From: Methanosarcina vacuolata Z-761
GTDB taxonomy: Archaea; Halobacteriota; Methanosarcinia; Methanosarcinales; Methanosarcinaceae
Assembly: GCF_000969905.1 (NCBI RefSeq)
Contig: NZ_CP009520.1
Coordinates: 868,001 to 932,000, forward strand
DNA length: 64,000 nucleotides
Direction of reading: 5' to 3'
Position numbers and translations under genes: made by a program. This document shows positions 25,517-35,046 of the stretch, in pieces. The notes under the pieces were generated by a model. It saw only the letters and a list, made by a program, of their open reading frames with translations, did not search any database and was not told the origin of the DNA. How positions within the stretch are numbered: position 1 is the first letter of the stretch; each line of letters begins with the position of its first letter.

Positions 25517-26110
25517 TTGAAAAACATTGCAGATACATGGCCGATAGTAAAAGGTGACTACACGGTAGGAAATCCGATATCCCGGATTGCAGTGGTAACT
25601 CTTGCGAGCCAGATAAATCCCTCACCTGAAGCGGCCCTATGGGGGAGCTCAAAAACCGAAAATCTGGGAGTCGAAAAAATAATCGTAAATACCATCTCAA
25701 ATTCCAATATAAGGTACATCCTTATCTGCGGGACGGAATCCAGGGGGCACCTGGCAGGCCATTCCCTGCTCGCAATCCATGCAAATGGGATTGACGAAAA
25801 GGGAAGAATTATTGGTTCTGAGGGTGCCATCCCTTTCATAGAAAACATATCTAAAGAAGCAGTCAAACGCTTTCAGCAACAGGTAGTGCTTCTTGACAGA
25901 ATAGGACTAACAAACCTCGAGGAAATAATGAAAATTGTGAGAAAATATAAGGATCGAGGGGAAGTTTATCCGGAGGAACCTCTTGTAGCTATTTCCCAGA
26001 AGAAAAGACAATCTACTTTCACGATTCCTCATTCAGGTGATATAATAGTCTCCGAAGAGTTTGTTATGGACTCAACTTCAGGAGTTGTTTGTCCGACAAA
26101 GGATTTTTAA
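25517..26110 (+). CDS. mtxA: MtxA, MtrA-like corrinoid protein
   Basis: A 197-residue homologue of MtrA, the corrinoid subunit of the tetrahydromethanopterin:coenzyme M methyltransferase. It keeps WPIVKGDYTVGNP at the N-terminus, CKTENLG-like SSKTENLG, and LICGTESRGHLAGHS, the region of the cobamide-ligating His in MtrA. The C-terminal membrane helix of MtrA is absent (it ends VVCPTKDF), so it is soluble. The start is probably TTG at 25517 with AAGGTGAT overlapping the mtxX stop. It likely accepts a methyl group together with MtxH; the methyl donor is unknown. Confidence 0.85.
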   Translation: MKNIADTWPIVKGDYTVGNPISRIAVVTLASQINPSPEAALWGSSKTENLGVEKIIVNTISNSNIRYILICGTESRGHLAGHSLLAIHANGIDEKGRIIGSEGAIPFIENISKEAVKRFQQQVVLLDRIGLTNLEEIMKIVRKYKDRGEVYPEEPLVAISQKKRQSTFTIPHSGDIIVSEEFVMDSTSGVVCPTKDF

Positions 26111-26224
26111 TTTCTAATTAAGAGATCTACTTCGAGTGTACATTATTCGAATGTACATTATTCGAGTGCAAATTACCATATTTTGAAACAAAATACTAAC
26201 CTGTAGATTTTGAGGGTGTAAAAA

Positions 26225-27157
26225 ATGTTTAAGTTTCAGAAAGAACAGGAAATCGTTAACATCGCAGGAGTGAAGATAGGTGGACAGCCAGGAGAGCTTC
26301 CTACCGTGCTTGCAGGTACTATCTTTTATGATAAGCATGATATCGTAAAAGACGGTGCAAGAGGCCTGTTTGACCGGGATGCTGCCGAAAAACTGATAAA
26401 TCTGCAGGAATCAAGTGCGGAAGAAACAGGAAACCCGCATATAATCCACATTTTCGGTACTACCCCTGAAAGCATTACTCGTTACATTGATTTTGTGGCC
26501 GAAATATCAGAAGCTCCTTTTCTTATCGACTCCCCCGAAGGACCCGTGCGTTCCCATGCTGCAGAATATGTTAGCGAAATCGGGCTTGCAGACAAAGCAA
26601 TCTATAACTCTATAAACATGAGCGTAAATGCATCTGAAATTGAAGCTCTTGCTCTATCTGATATTGACAGCTCGATAATCCTTGGCTTCAATGCAACAGA
26701 CTCATCTCTGAAGGGCAGGATGGAAATGCTGGAAAATGGAGCAGGCCTTCTGGAAGAGGGATTACTTTCAATTGCAGACAGATGCGGGATAATTAACAAG
26801 CTTATAGACCCGAGTATCACTCCTATGGGAAATGGAGCAGGCGTAGCCCTGAAGATGACGATCACCGCAAAAGCAAAATGGGGGCACCCAACAGGCTCGG
26901 GAATCCACAACGCACCCTCGGCCTGGAACTGGCTGAATAAGAAGAAAGAGAAAGACCCTATTCTCTACAAAATCTGTGATGTAGGTTCAACCTGCTTGCA
27001 GCAAGCAGCAGCCGGAGATTTCATCCTCTATGGGCCCATCGAGTATGCCCCCTACATATTTCCTATGGCTGCCATGAGCGACATAATGATTTCTGAAGCC
27101 GTAGCTGACCTCGACGTAGAGCCTGCTTCCCGGCATCCTGTAAACCTGCTTGTATAA
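26225..27157 (+). CDS. mtxH: MtxH, MtrH-like methyltransferase
   Basis: A 310-residue TIM-barrel methyltransferase of the MtrH family (FKFQKEQEIVNIAGVKIGGQPGELPTVL start, VLAGTIFYDKHDIV, DSPEGPVRSHAAEY, MGNGAGVAL, GHPTGSGIHNAPSAW). MtrH moves a methyl group between tetrahydromethanopterin and a corrinoid protein; MtxH is its paralogue in Methanosarcina and would act with MtxA. Ribosome-binding site GAGGGTG. The 114-bp gap after mtxA contains a TGTACATTATTCGA direct repeat, possibly a secondary promoter. A terminator-like hairpin follows the gene. Confidence 0.88.
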   Translation: MFKFQKEQEIVNIAGVKIGGQPGELPTVLAGTIFYDKHDIVKDGARGLFDRDAAEKLINLQESSAEETGNPHIIHIFGTTPESITRYIDFVAEISEAPFLIDSPEGPVRSHAAEYVSEIGLADKAIYNSINMSVNASEIEALALSDIDSSIILGFNATDSSLKGRMEMLENGAGLLEEGLLSIADRCGIINKLIDPSITPMGNGAGVALKMTITAKAKWGHPTGSGIHNAPSAWNWLNKKKEKDPILYKICDVGSTCLQQAAAGDFILYGPIEYAPYIFPMAAMSDIMISEAVADLDVEPASRHPVNLLV

Positions 27158-27198
27158 TTCCCGAGTCTCGCAAGCCTTTTTAAAAAACTGCTTGCCCG

Positions 27199-27221
27199 CA
27201 AGCCTTTTCAAAAAAGGCTTG
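27199..27221 (+). terminator. hairpin after mtxH
   Basis: CAAGCCTTTT pairs perfectly with AAAAGGCTTG around a 3-nt loop, about 40 bp after the mtxH stop. A smaller hairpin GCTTG/CAAGC lies directly before it. Confidence 0.5.
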
Positions 27222-27392
27222 AGCGAAAACCCTAAGAAACATTTGAGTTTGAGGACCTTATCCCCAAACCCTATCGGCGTGATCAACCGGCGCAACGGTT
27301 GGTTCCAGACAATGAATTATGGGCTAGATAAACTGATATTCAACTCGCTCCGAGACTGATTTTCCCAAGTTTCGAAAGCGAGGTAAGTTAAT

Positions 27393-27454
27393 ACCACTGA
27401 AGATGCTAAAAAACAGGAGCATAGTCTTTGGGTGCTTCCCGCATCTTCGGTGGT
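27393..27454. ncRNA. unassigned 14-bp stem structure between convergent genes
   Basis: ACCACTGAAGATGC (27393-27406) pairs with GCATCTTCGGTGGT (27441-27454), with one G-U, around a 34-nt loop containing GAGCAT/GTGCTT. It lies between mtxH and the flavodoxin gene, which face each other. It may be a bidirectional terminator or a small RNA. Confidence 0.4.
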
Positions 27455-27546
27455 TTCTACAGTTTAAGTTTGCTTTCCGTCCAGTTTTTTCATGGTTACC
27501 GGTTGTAGTATTTAGATATTAAGTTCGTATGCTTTTAAAACTGAGG

Positions 27547-28017
27547 TTAACTCGGTGCTCCCTGTGGTTGTGGCGTTTTGCTGCTTTTATGCTTTAGCTT
27601 TTCGGCAATGTCAACTCCAAGCCTTTTGCACTCCTGTATGTCCTTGTCTGTGGGCTTGTGCAGTATCCTGAGTACAGGGTCTATGACAGTCATTCCCATG
27701 TCTCGCATTTTTTCGGCTATCAGTATAGGTGCTTCTCCGCTCCATCCATACGATCCGAAAGCAGCCCCTAATTTTCCTTTTGGATTTGTGGAAACTAGAG
27801 TTTCATCCATGAATTTTTCCATGGGCTGGAGCATCCGGTAGTAAAAAGTCGAGGAACCGACTGCAATTGCATCGGCTTCGTAAAGATCCTCTAGTTTTAC
27901 GTCATAAAAACTAATAGCTTTTGCATCCACATGTTTTGACTCAATTCCGCTAGCTATTGCTTCTGCCATAGCTTTTGTATTCCCCGAGGTACTGAGATAA
28001 ACTACTATCGCCTTCAA
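27547..28017 (-). CDS. flavodoxin domain protein
   Basis: A 156-residue FMN flavodoxin: phosphate-binding loop STSGNTKAMAEAI, second loop VGSSTFYYRMLQPMEKFMDE and third region AAFGSYGWSGEAP. The pattern matches the flavodoxin half of F420H2 oxidase and FprA-type flavoproteins, but the diiron beta-lactamase half is absent. It probably carries electrons. The start is TTG at 28017 with GGGGATAAGA before it. The tail QPQGAPS is disordered. Confidence 0.85.
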   Translation of the reverse strand: MKAIVVYLSTSGNTKAMAEAIASGIESKHVDAKAISFYDVKLEDLYEADAIAVGSSTFYYRMLQPMEKFMDETLVSTNPKGKLGAAFGSYGWSGEAPILIAEKMRDMGMTVIDPVLRILHKPTDKDIQECKRLGVDIAEKLKHKSSKTPQPQGAPS

Positions 28018-28219
28018 TCTTATCCCCCACTATGTAAGATCTTATATTAATGCAAGTAACGGACAAAAAGTGATCAAAACAGGTTTGCGTATTTCCCAAA
28101 AGCTGGAAAACAGGGCGAAACCCAAGATATTCTCACTTTTCAACCCTGCATTAATTATAAAAATTAATTTAGATAAGGATTTCGTCCAGGGTCAGGTTGA
28201 CTTTACGTATGAAAAAATA

Positions 28220-30025
28220 TTATCCAAGGTCTGCCACAATACGGAGAGGAGCTATATAGTTCACTACCTGGAGGGCTACACTCTCAAGAAAATTGCGTAT
28301 GTTCTGTGGAATCCTGTCTGTAGTATGAGAAGCAAAATTAAGGCTGCCTATAATTTCTCCTCTGTGCTTCATAGGAATCACGGCGATTGCAGTAAGTTTT
28401 TCTTTCCTGATTAAATCTGCCATTCGATCTGCAAAAAAATCCATCCTGTAGACCGGCTTCTCAGTCCATATCTGCCGAGCTTCAGGAGAATCTGCCCTAT
28501 ATATCGAAATACTTTTCCCAAATTCGGGAGAAAGTCCCCGGTGTGCAACCAAATTAATCTGGTCTAGAAGTTCGTCTTTCAAGTATATGCCTGCAGCATC
28601 TATCTCTTCTATTTTCAGGCAGGCGTCAAGGATCTGGTTAAGCATGGTCTGGAGATTCCAGGTAGTACTGAGGGATACTCCCAGCTCTCTCTGGATTTCG
28701 AGCATTTTCTCAGCTTCTTTTCTCTCAGTGACATCGACGACTATTCCCTGAAAATGAGTGACTTTGCCTTCACTGTCTCGCTGGATAAGTGTTCGGTCTT
28801 CGACCCAGCGTATACTTCCGCCTCTGGTAATAATTCTATATTCCATCTCAAAGGAATCATATCCTTCTCTTACCGAGCGTTCCAGACTTTCAACCACTGC
28901 CTGAATATCTTCTCTATGGATTATGTTCCCATAATGTACTTTTCCGGAAAGAAAATCTTCTACTGAGTACCCAAACTGCGTTACGTTTTCAGAAATATAA
29001 TCCACAGGCCAGTATTCTAAATTTGCAGGCAACTTTTCTAAATTTACAGGCAACTTTTCTATATTTTTCCTTAGAAAAGCTACTGCCGGGCTTTTATTAA
29101 TTATGCTTTTCAGCATTTCTTGCGTTTTTAGTGATTTTCTCAGGGCTTTTTCAGTTTTCTTTCTATGAGTTATATCAAGCACTATTCCCTGAAAGCAGGC
29201 TACTTTTCCTTCTATATCTCTCTGGATAAAGGTTCTCTCGTTTACCCACAACATATCTCCGGCTTTTGTAAAAATCCTGTACTCAGAGTTGAAGCTTACC
29301 TCCCCTTTTTGAATGCTCCTTTCAAGCTCTTCTTCTACTCTTTTTAGGTCATCAGGGTGTATGATTTTTCCGTACTGAATTTTCTGTGATAGAAAGTCAT
29401 CAACTGTGTATCCAAACTGTACTACATTATCGGATACAAAAATCGCAGGCCAGTATTTTTCATTCTTCCAGAGAAAAACCACTGCAGGACTATTATTAAC
29501 TGCTATAGTCAATACTTTCTGCATTTTAAGAGTTTTTTTCAGTTCTTCTTCGCTTTCTTTCCGCCTGGTGATATCGAGCACTACGCCCTGGAAGTGTGTA
29601 GCCTCTCCGCCGGTATCTCTCTGGATAAATGTCCTTTCGTTTATCCATCGAATATCTCCTGTTTTTGTTACAATCCTGTACTCCAGGCTGAACGCAGAAG
29701 CCTTACTTTTTACTTTTTTCTCAAATACTTCTTCAACCTCTTTGAGATCATCGAAGTATATTATATCTTTATATCGCATCCTGCCAGAAGTGAAATCTTC
29801 TACCGAGTATCCGAATTTCGCCACATTTTCGGAGACAAACTCCACAGGCCATTTATCTTCGTTTTTCAAGAGAAAGAGCACTACGTGACTGTTATTGATC
29901 ATCATTCTCAGAGTTTCTTCTTTTTCCAGAGCTGCGTGGAGAGCTTCTCCTCTTACGTTATTTTTACTGCCTGCAATATGGAAGTTCGCATTTAAAGCTC
30001 CATAGTCCTCTGAATCCTTATCCAT
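28220..30025 (-). CDS. triple PAS/PAC plus GAF sensor protein without kinase domain
   Basis: 601 residues, soluble. Three PAS/PAC modules (about 38-160, 165-295 and 300-440) each end in FQGxVxDxTxRK, then a GAF domain (about 440-590, with TMLNQILDACLKIEEIDAAGIY and VIPMKHRGEIIGSLNF). The protein stops right after GAF (VVNYIAPLRIVADLG) and no HisKA or HATPase segment is found downstream, so it is either a truncated kinase or a pure sensor acting on a partner. PAS3 contains a small duplication, EKLPVN/EKLPAN. The PAS modules resemble each other closely, suggesting internal duplication. Confidence 0.88.
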   Translation of the reverse strand: MDKDSEDYGALNANFHIAGSKNNVRGEALHAALEKEETLRMMINNSHVVLFLLKNEDKWPVEFVSENVAKFGYSVEDFTSGRMRYKDIIYFDDLKEVEEVFEKKVKSKASAFSLEYRIVTKTGDIRWINERTFIQRDTGGEATHFQGVVLDITRRKESEEELKKTLKMQKVLTIAVNNSPAVVFLWKNEKYWPAIFVSDNVVQFGYTVDDFLSQKIQYGKIIHPDDLKRVEEELERSIQKGEVSFNSEYRIFTKAGDMLWVNERTFIQRDIEGKVACFQGIVLDITHRKKTEKALRKSLKTQEMLKSIINKSPAVAFLRKNIEKLPVNLEKLPANLEYWPVDYISENVTQFGYSVEDFLSGKVHYGNIIHREDIQAVVESLERSVREGYDSFEMEYRIITRGGSIRWVEDRTLIQRDSEGKVTHFQGIVVDVTERKEAEKMLEIQRELGVSLSTTWNLQTMLNQILDACLKIEEIDAAGIYLKDELLDQINLVAHRGLSPEFGKSISIYRADSPEARQIWTEKPVYRMDFFADRMADLIRKEKLTAIAVIPMKHRGEIIGSLNFASHTTDRIPQNIRNFLESVALQVVNYIAPLRIVADLG

Positions 30026-30260
30026 CTCTACAATTACCCCTCACAAAGCATTTTTCTTGCAAACTTAGCAATCTTTGACTTCCGACCCTCATCCATCTAT
30101 ATAATTACCTTCACAGGGGTTCTTTAACATCCACTTCCTGTGTTCCTGTATTCTTGCTTCCTGTATTTTCGCTTTCTGTATTCTCGCTTTTTATCTATAT
30201 TTTATTTATATAATACATGCCTATATAATATCCATTTTTTGATTACAATGTTTTATTTGT

Positions 30261-30334
30261 TTAGCATGAAAATGCTGCCATCTGCAAGCGCTTTCATTGG
30301 GTGTGCATATTATTCAAAGAGTGTCATGTTCGTT
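30261..30334. repeat. 74-bp dispersed repeat, copy A (partner at 37524-37597)
   Basis: It matches the segment at 37524-37597 with about six differences. It begins with a small hairpin AGCAT-GAAA-ATGCT and contains TGTGCATATTATTCAAAGA. Both copies lie upstream of minus-strand genes. The 80-codon plus-strand frame over it is not convincing as a gene. Confidence 0.75.
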
Positions 30335-30720
30335 TTTGTTATTATTAATGCTAAAAATGCTAAAAGCGATAACTATAAATAACCAGTTTTTTTAGCTCCC
30401 CAATACTCGGCTTTATGTATCGAATTTTGATATAGCCCGCCGAGGGGAAAATATATATAGTAAATGTACGGTAATAAGAATCCGTACTCCTGATTTACAG
30501 GTATCAGTCTGCAGCTAGAGAAACTCTGGTGTTAAGCTTCCATCATTACACCACCATGAATATACTCTAAAATCTGAATGTCTATCATGAACCCCTTCAT
30601 TGATCAGACGTGTAAAAGTTAAAAGATCTCAAAATGGGACTTTTATCTGCAAGCGTGAAGCCAAAGTGGATTTCTAGAGGACGATACAGTAATTGAGTAA
30701 ACCAGTAAATCTGGAGTACA

Positions 30721-30926
30721 ATAAAGAAATATGGCAAAAACTCAAAAATGGCGAAAGTCTAAAACAACGTAAAACCTCCATTAAAGAAAAATGGCAAAAA
30801 CCTAAAAATGGCAAAAGTCTAAAACAACATAAAACCTCCATTAAAGAAAAATGGCAAAAAACCTAAAAATGGCAAAAAACCCAAAAATGGCAAAAAGTCT
30901 AAAACAACATAAAACCTCCATTAAAG
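30721..30926 (+). repeat. 60-bp tandem repeat, three units
   Basis: Two exact-length 60-bp units (30721-30780, 30781-30840) and one expanded unit (30841-30926) consist of AAAATGGCAAAAACCT-type modules followed by TAAAACAACATAAAACCTCC. A/C-rich on this strand, with no coding potential. Confidence 0.85.
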
Positions 30927-31228
30927 ATCTGCGGTAGGGTAAGAGGGAGACTCTACTTCAGTTTCTTTATGTACTACTTATATTGGTATCTGCTCTAATG
31001 GCTCATTTTTCAGAAGAAGCCTTAATTTCCAACCTCACCGTAAGGACATGGAAAACTAAACTTCCGGACCCTCAACATACCATAAAAACAATTTGTTTTA
31101 CTCAGATAATACTTAATTCGGTTTTGAAGAGAGATCTACAGTTCTAAAATTATAACTGGTAAGAGTTAGTGAATAAGTACTCAAACAGAACTTCTTTTCA
31201 AAGAATTTAATAAAAAATAGAAGAAACT

Positions 31229-31315
31229 GTGAACGGGTATAATTTCCTCATGGTTAGTTTTTGTAGTTTATTAGGGTGTGATCTTGTAGATGTGGTCCAG
31301 AGCATGCCCGTTCAC
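31229..31315 (+). ncRNA. candidate clamp-stem small RNA, variant
   Basis: GTGAACGGG (31229-31237) pairs perfectly with CCCGTTCAC (31307-31315), enclosing 69 nt. Relative to the stems at 21418 and 21828 (GTGAGCGGG/CCCGCTCAC) one G-C pair has become A-T on both sides. The interior is not C-rich and does not align. A TATA-like atttaataaa is centred about 20 bp upstream. Confidence 0.4.
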
Positions 31316-31443
31316 TATGCAATTGATACAAAAACCTTCTTGGTTATATAAATATTTGGATATTATTATATTATCTTGCCTTTTTGTGAAAATACTGGAA
31401 ACTTTTACGGCTCAAAAATAGACTTTTATCCAATTGTGATATC

Positions 31444-31522
31444 TAGTCACGCCTATAATTATTGCAACAAAAAAACTTCGTTGTACCTCATTGGGCAGTT
31501 GCATTATTTAGTTTCGTGACTA
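31444..31522. mobile_element. small MITE with TAGTCACG terminal repeats
   Basis: TAGTCACG...TTGCAAC at the left and its complement GTTGCA...CGTGACTA at the right form imperfect 25-27-bp terminal inverted repeats around a short centre. A related single end occurs at 62207-62231. Confidence 0.5.
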
Positions 31523-31678
31523 TAAGGTAATGACACGATCAATAGTCAAAAAAGGGTAAGGTGAAAAGTACTTTCATTTCTTTGTGTCTGTTATTCGAAG
31601 AATATCATGTGTGTTCAGGAAATAAATGTCAGTAACCTGCTCGAAAAAGCAGGATGCCATAACAAAAGCTGGTTAACG

Positions 31679-32833
31679 TTAAATGTAGTGGTTTTCATTC
31701 AAACAATCAATAAACATTTCCCAACTATTTATTTCCGGTGTTCCTGGTATTTTAACATGGTTGTTTAAATAATTATTATATGCTTCAAGATCGATTGAGC
31801 AAATGTCACTCATATCAATACTTGTTTCATCATCAATGTTGATGGGTATTTTGTTGAAACATTTGGCCATATTCATTATTATATTATTATGGTCAGTTTT
31901 GATGATTTCATCTGTGGTCATAAATATAACCGGCTTTTTATATAATGCTACAAAATTAAGAGCTGTACTCGAATGAGCAACAACAAGTCTGGATTTCCTA
32001 ACCAGCTCTAAGGTATTATTGTAAATAACTTTTCTGTCCCCAAACAAATTTTTCCGAGCGGATCTTGGGTGAGCAGCTATGACTACCTGCAACATTGTTT
32101 TTTGTTCAAGTTTATCAAAAAACCTAGATATACTTGTATAATAGTTCATTGGCGTCACAGGAGGCTTTGATTTCATCACTTGAAAATCAGGATGATATGG
32201 AAGATATTCATCTAAAAAAACAATTATATTTTCAGGAGATACTTTTTTGTCCAGATTTGCTAAATATTTATCATAGTCTGAGTGATGAGTGTAAAGTATT
32301 TTTGTGTTTTTACCAATCGTAGGATCCAGTATATTAGAAAAGTAATTTGGAACTAATGCAAAATCTGCTTTTTTGATCAGAAATTGATTGAAAGTATTGG
32401 AATTGACTAATCGAATTATTAGATTTCGAAAATTTAGTCTTTTTATTCGTTCTTGTAATGACTTTTGGGATGATTCGAAGGTTCTTGATGGATGGTACGA
32501 TATATCAAAAACGATATAAGGAACATTAAATTTCTTGTATAACCTATAAAGCCAAAGAGTTTTATAAGTGTAATAAACTGCGCTAACTATAATTAGGTTG
32601 TTTTGATTTAAAATATCATATAGTTCTCTAATTTTGTTAATTTTTATAACTATTTTGTCATTGACCACCGGAGGGTCATATTTTAGATTTGGGGTTAATA
32701 TTTTAGATATATCTATAAAAAAAACATTAAAACCATTTTTTTCAAAAGTTTCTACCCCAAACAACTCGAACTCAGTTCGCATTGGAGGATAAAAAGTAAC
32801 AATTCCAATATTTTTTATTATTTTGTGTGACAT
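31679..32833 (-). CDS. putative surface-glycan glycosyltransferase
   Basis: 384 residues from the ATG at 32833 (a TTG 12 bp upstream is less likely). A two-domain GT-B-like layout is suggested: an N-terminal NIGIVTFYPPMRTEFELFG strand-loop, and a C-terminal half with VVIAAHPRSARKNLFGDRK, LVRKSRLVVAHSSTALNFVALYKKPVIFMTTDE. That HPR...AHSSTAL..A...KPV pattern is like capsule and sialic-acid polymer transferases. Its position at the edge of a nonulosonate/fucose cluster supports a role in surface glycans. The exact donor is unknown. Strong AT bias, like the neighbouring flippase, suggests transfer. Confidence 0.6.
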   Translation of the reverse strand: MSHKIIKNIGIVTFYPPMRTEFELFGVETFEKNGFNVFFIDISKILTPNLKYDPPVVNDKIVIKINKIRELYDILNQNNLIIVSAVYYTYKTLWLYRLYKKFNVPYIVFDISYHPSRTFESSQKSLQERIKRLNFRNLIIRLVNSNTFNQFLIKKADFALVPNYFSNILDPTIGKNTKILYTHHSDYDKYLANLDKKVSPENIIVFLDEYLPYHPDFQVMKSKPPVTPMNYYTSISRFFDKLEQKTMLQVVIAAHPRSARKNLFGDRKVIYNNTLELVRKSRLVVAHSSTALNFVALYKKPVIFMTTDEIIKTDHNNIIMNMAKCFNKIPINIDDETSIDMSDICSIDLEAYNNYLNNHVKIPGTPEINSWEMFIDCLNENHYI

Positions 32834-33594
32834 AGATCGACTCAATTCCGAAACTCAATTCTAAAAGTAAGTATAACACCATTAAATAATTTGTAGTTCC
32901 ATTAACAGTTGTGTAATTATAATAGTTATTATGTAATAATTATAAAGGGTAGAATTTTACAAATTATAATACATATTTTCAGCATTTCAAATCAAATTAC
33001 ATATAATAAGAAGCATTACTAGCTTATTTTCAAGATAAAATAGAGACTTTTTATTATTTTCTCGTCTTTTGAACGATGTTGGTCAACTGCCATCGGAATC
33101 AATGTCAAATTTTGGAGATCATATAAAATATTAAAAAGTCTCATAAAATACGTCAGACTCTAACAAATTACAGACTTTTCCGGCCCTTATTGGCATCATG
33201 AGACAACATTATATACTAAAGTTAACCTTAATAACTTTGATGGCTGTCACCATGAAGATCTTATTAACTCTTAAAATCCATAATACCATTTCATTTGTAT
33301 TCGGTTAAGGAATCTGTTAGCGTTAAAATGACTACTGCAATCATCTATACATTTCGATTTACATTTATAGGTTTACAGAAATGACAACAAAAATAACACA
33401 TTTCTTGTAGATTACCTCTTAACTGAATACAAATGAATTTTATTTAACATCCTATTTGGAACTATAGAAATTTGAGAAAATTTTATATCAAAATATGGTA
33501 GTCTAAACCACCTTGCCAATCCAAAAATTAGAACATATCATTTTATTTAAACCGATTAATATCAGGTTTGATCACAAAAGGATTCGAGAAAAAA
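32834..33594. other. AT-rich divergent intergenic region
   Basis: 760 bp between the glycosyltransferase and flippase genes. It contains the inverted-repeat element at 33290-33437; otherwise I see only promoter-like TATA stretches. Confidence 0.5.
33290..33437. mobile_element. 148-bp element with 20-bp inverted ends
   Basis: TTCATTTGTATTCGGTTAAG (33290-33309) and CTTAACTGAATACAAATGAA (33418-33437) are inverted copies with one mismatch, about 108 bp apart. No reading frame lies inside. It is probably a MITE; no target duplication is evident. Confidence 0.5.
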
Positions 33595-35046
33595 ATGGCT
33601 GAATATAAACTGTTTTTACAGAGAATTGGACTAATAGGTATTACTCAATTGCTAACAAGTTTTAGTGGAGTTATTTTACTTCCAATTCTTACCAAAAATC
33701 TCCCTATCGAAGAGTATGGAATCTGGGCACAGATGCTGGTTACGATAGGAATATTCCCCGGAATTGTGATGCTTGGACTGCCTTATACTATGGTTCGATT
33801 CTTAGCTGCTTTAAATAAAAAAGAGGAAATCCAGGAAATTTTTTATTCCATATTTGTCCTGGTCTTACTTACAAGTGGAATAGCCTCATTATTTTTGTAT
33901 ATTTCCTCAGGTGTAGTCGCTCCAAAGTTGTTTGATGACAATATAAGAGTGGTTAAATTACTGTCTATAATTGTTTTCTTTGAATGTTTAATTAACCTGT
34001 TTGTAAGTTATTTAAGAGCTCGACAGCAGATCAAAAAGTATTCTTTTATTGTATTCTTTAATGCAGCGGCTCAGATTCTTACTGTAAGTACCCTGGTTCT
34101 ACTTGGAAAAGGAATCATTGGTGCTTCCATTGGCCTATTGATCACGGACCTACTTACATTTGTAATTCTGGCTTTTATCATCATTTTGGATGTGGGAATT
34201 AAAATACCTAAGTTTAAGAATATTAAAGAGTACTTAAACTTTGGAATACCAACAGTTCTGGGCAATTTTTCAAACTGGATTGTAAATGCAAGTGACAGAT
34301 ATGTGATTGGACTTCTCATTGGGACTGCATATGTAGGGTACTACTCGCCAGGCTATTCCCTTGGGAATTTAATAAATATATTTATAGGGCCGCTTGTTTT
34401 TTTACTTCCTTCTGTTTTATCAAAATATTATGATGAAAATAATGTATACGAAGTACAGACAGTTTTAAGTTACTCACTCAGGTACTTGATGGCTATCTCA
34501 ATACCTGCAGCTTTTGGGCTTTCTTTTCTTTCAAAACCCATTTTAACGATTTTGTCAACTCCAGAAATCGCAGCTCAAGGATACCTAATAACACCTTTTG
34601 TTGCTTTAAGTACCCTATTATATGGAGTCTATGTGATAGTCGCTCAGGCAATAGCCTTAAAAAAGAAAACAGTAATCTCAGGTCGAATATGGGTTATTGC
34701 AGCCACGCTAAATCTTGTACTTAATTTTCTCATAATCCCTTATCTAGGAATTATTGGAGCTGCTATAACGACTCTATTTGCATTCCTGGTTAGTCTGGGT
34801 TTAACAATCCATTATTCCTCGAAATTCTTGAAGTTTGATACAAATTTAACATTTATGCTAAAAAGTATCCTTGCATCAATTTTAATGTCTCTTATAATTG
34901 TCCTATATACACCAGAGAGTCTCTTTGAAATTATGCTCACAATATGTGTATGTGTGCCGGTTTACTTTATTGCTTTATTCCTCTTGAAAGGTTTTGGAAA
35001 ACAAGAATTTAAACTTTTATATGATATAATAAAAACCGACACCTGA
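33595..35046 (+). CDS. Wzx-type oligosaccharide flippase
   Basis: A 483-residue polytopic membrane protein of the MOP/polysaccharide-exporter superfamily. It has 12-14 hydrophobic helices, an N-terminal RIGLIGITQLLTSFSGVILLPILTKNL segment with EEYGIW, as in RfbX/Wzx proteins, and a central SDRYVIGLLIG motif. Such proteins flip lipid-linked glycans across the membrane. The ATG at 33595 is preferred; a TTG at 33568 would add nine residues. It is the only plus-strand gene of the glycan cluster. Confidence 0.85.
   Translation: MAEYKLFLQRIGLIGITQLLTSFSGVILLPILTKNLPIEEYGIWAQMLVTIGIFPGIVMLGLPYTMVRFLAALNKKEEIQEIFYSIFVLVLLTSGIASLFLYISSGVVAPKLFDDNIRVVKLLSIIVFFECLINLFVSYLRARQQIKKYSFIVFFNAAAQILTVSTLVLLGKGIIGASIGLLITDLLTFVILAFIIILDVGIKIPKFKNIKEYLNFGIPTVLGNFSNWIVNASDRYVIGLLIGTAYVGYYSPGYSLGNLINIFIGPLVFLLPSVLSKYYDENNVYEVQTVLSYSLRYLMAISIPAAFGLSFLSKPILTILSTPEIAAQGYLITPFVALSTLLYGVYVIVAQAIALKKKTVISGRIWVIAATLNLVLNFLIIPYLGIIGAAITTLFAFLVSLGLTIHYSSKFLKFDTNLTFMLKSILASILMSLIIVLYTPESLFEIMLTICVCVPVYFIALFLLKGFGKQEFKLLYDIIKTDT

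Larger units (their letters stand above)
30026..31678. other. long non-coding interval with repeats
   Basis: 1.65 kb with no credible gene. It holds the 74-bp dispersed repeat, the 60-bp tandem array, a clamp-stem structure at 31229 and a small MITE at 31444. A GCCCGCCGAGGGGAAAATATATA string near 30435 resembles the core of the 205-bp family but lacks its flanks. Confidence 0.6.

Noticed and set aside
30140-30382. 80-codon hydrophobic frame
   Set aside because: It runs across low-complexity TTTCTGTATTCT repeats and the 74-bp dispersed repeat, which also occurs elsewhere outside any frame.
30430-30460. Possible 24th core of the 205-bp repeat family
   Set aside because: Only CCCGCCGAGGGGAAAATATATA is similar; the flanking halves and hairpins are missing.
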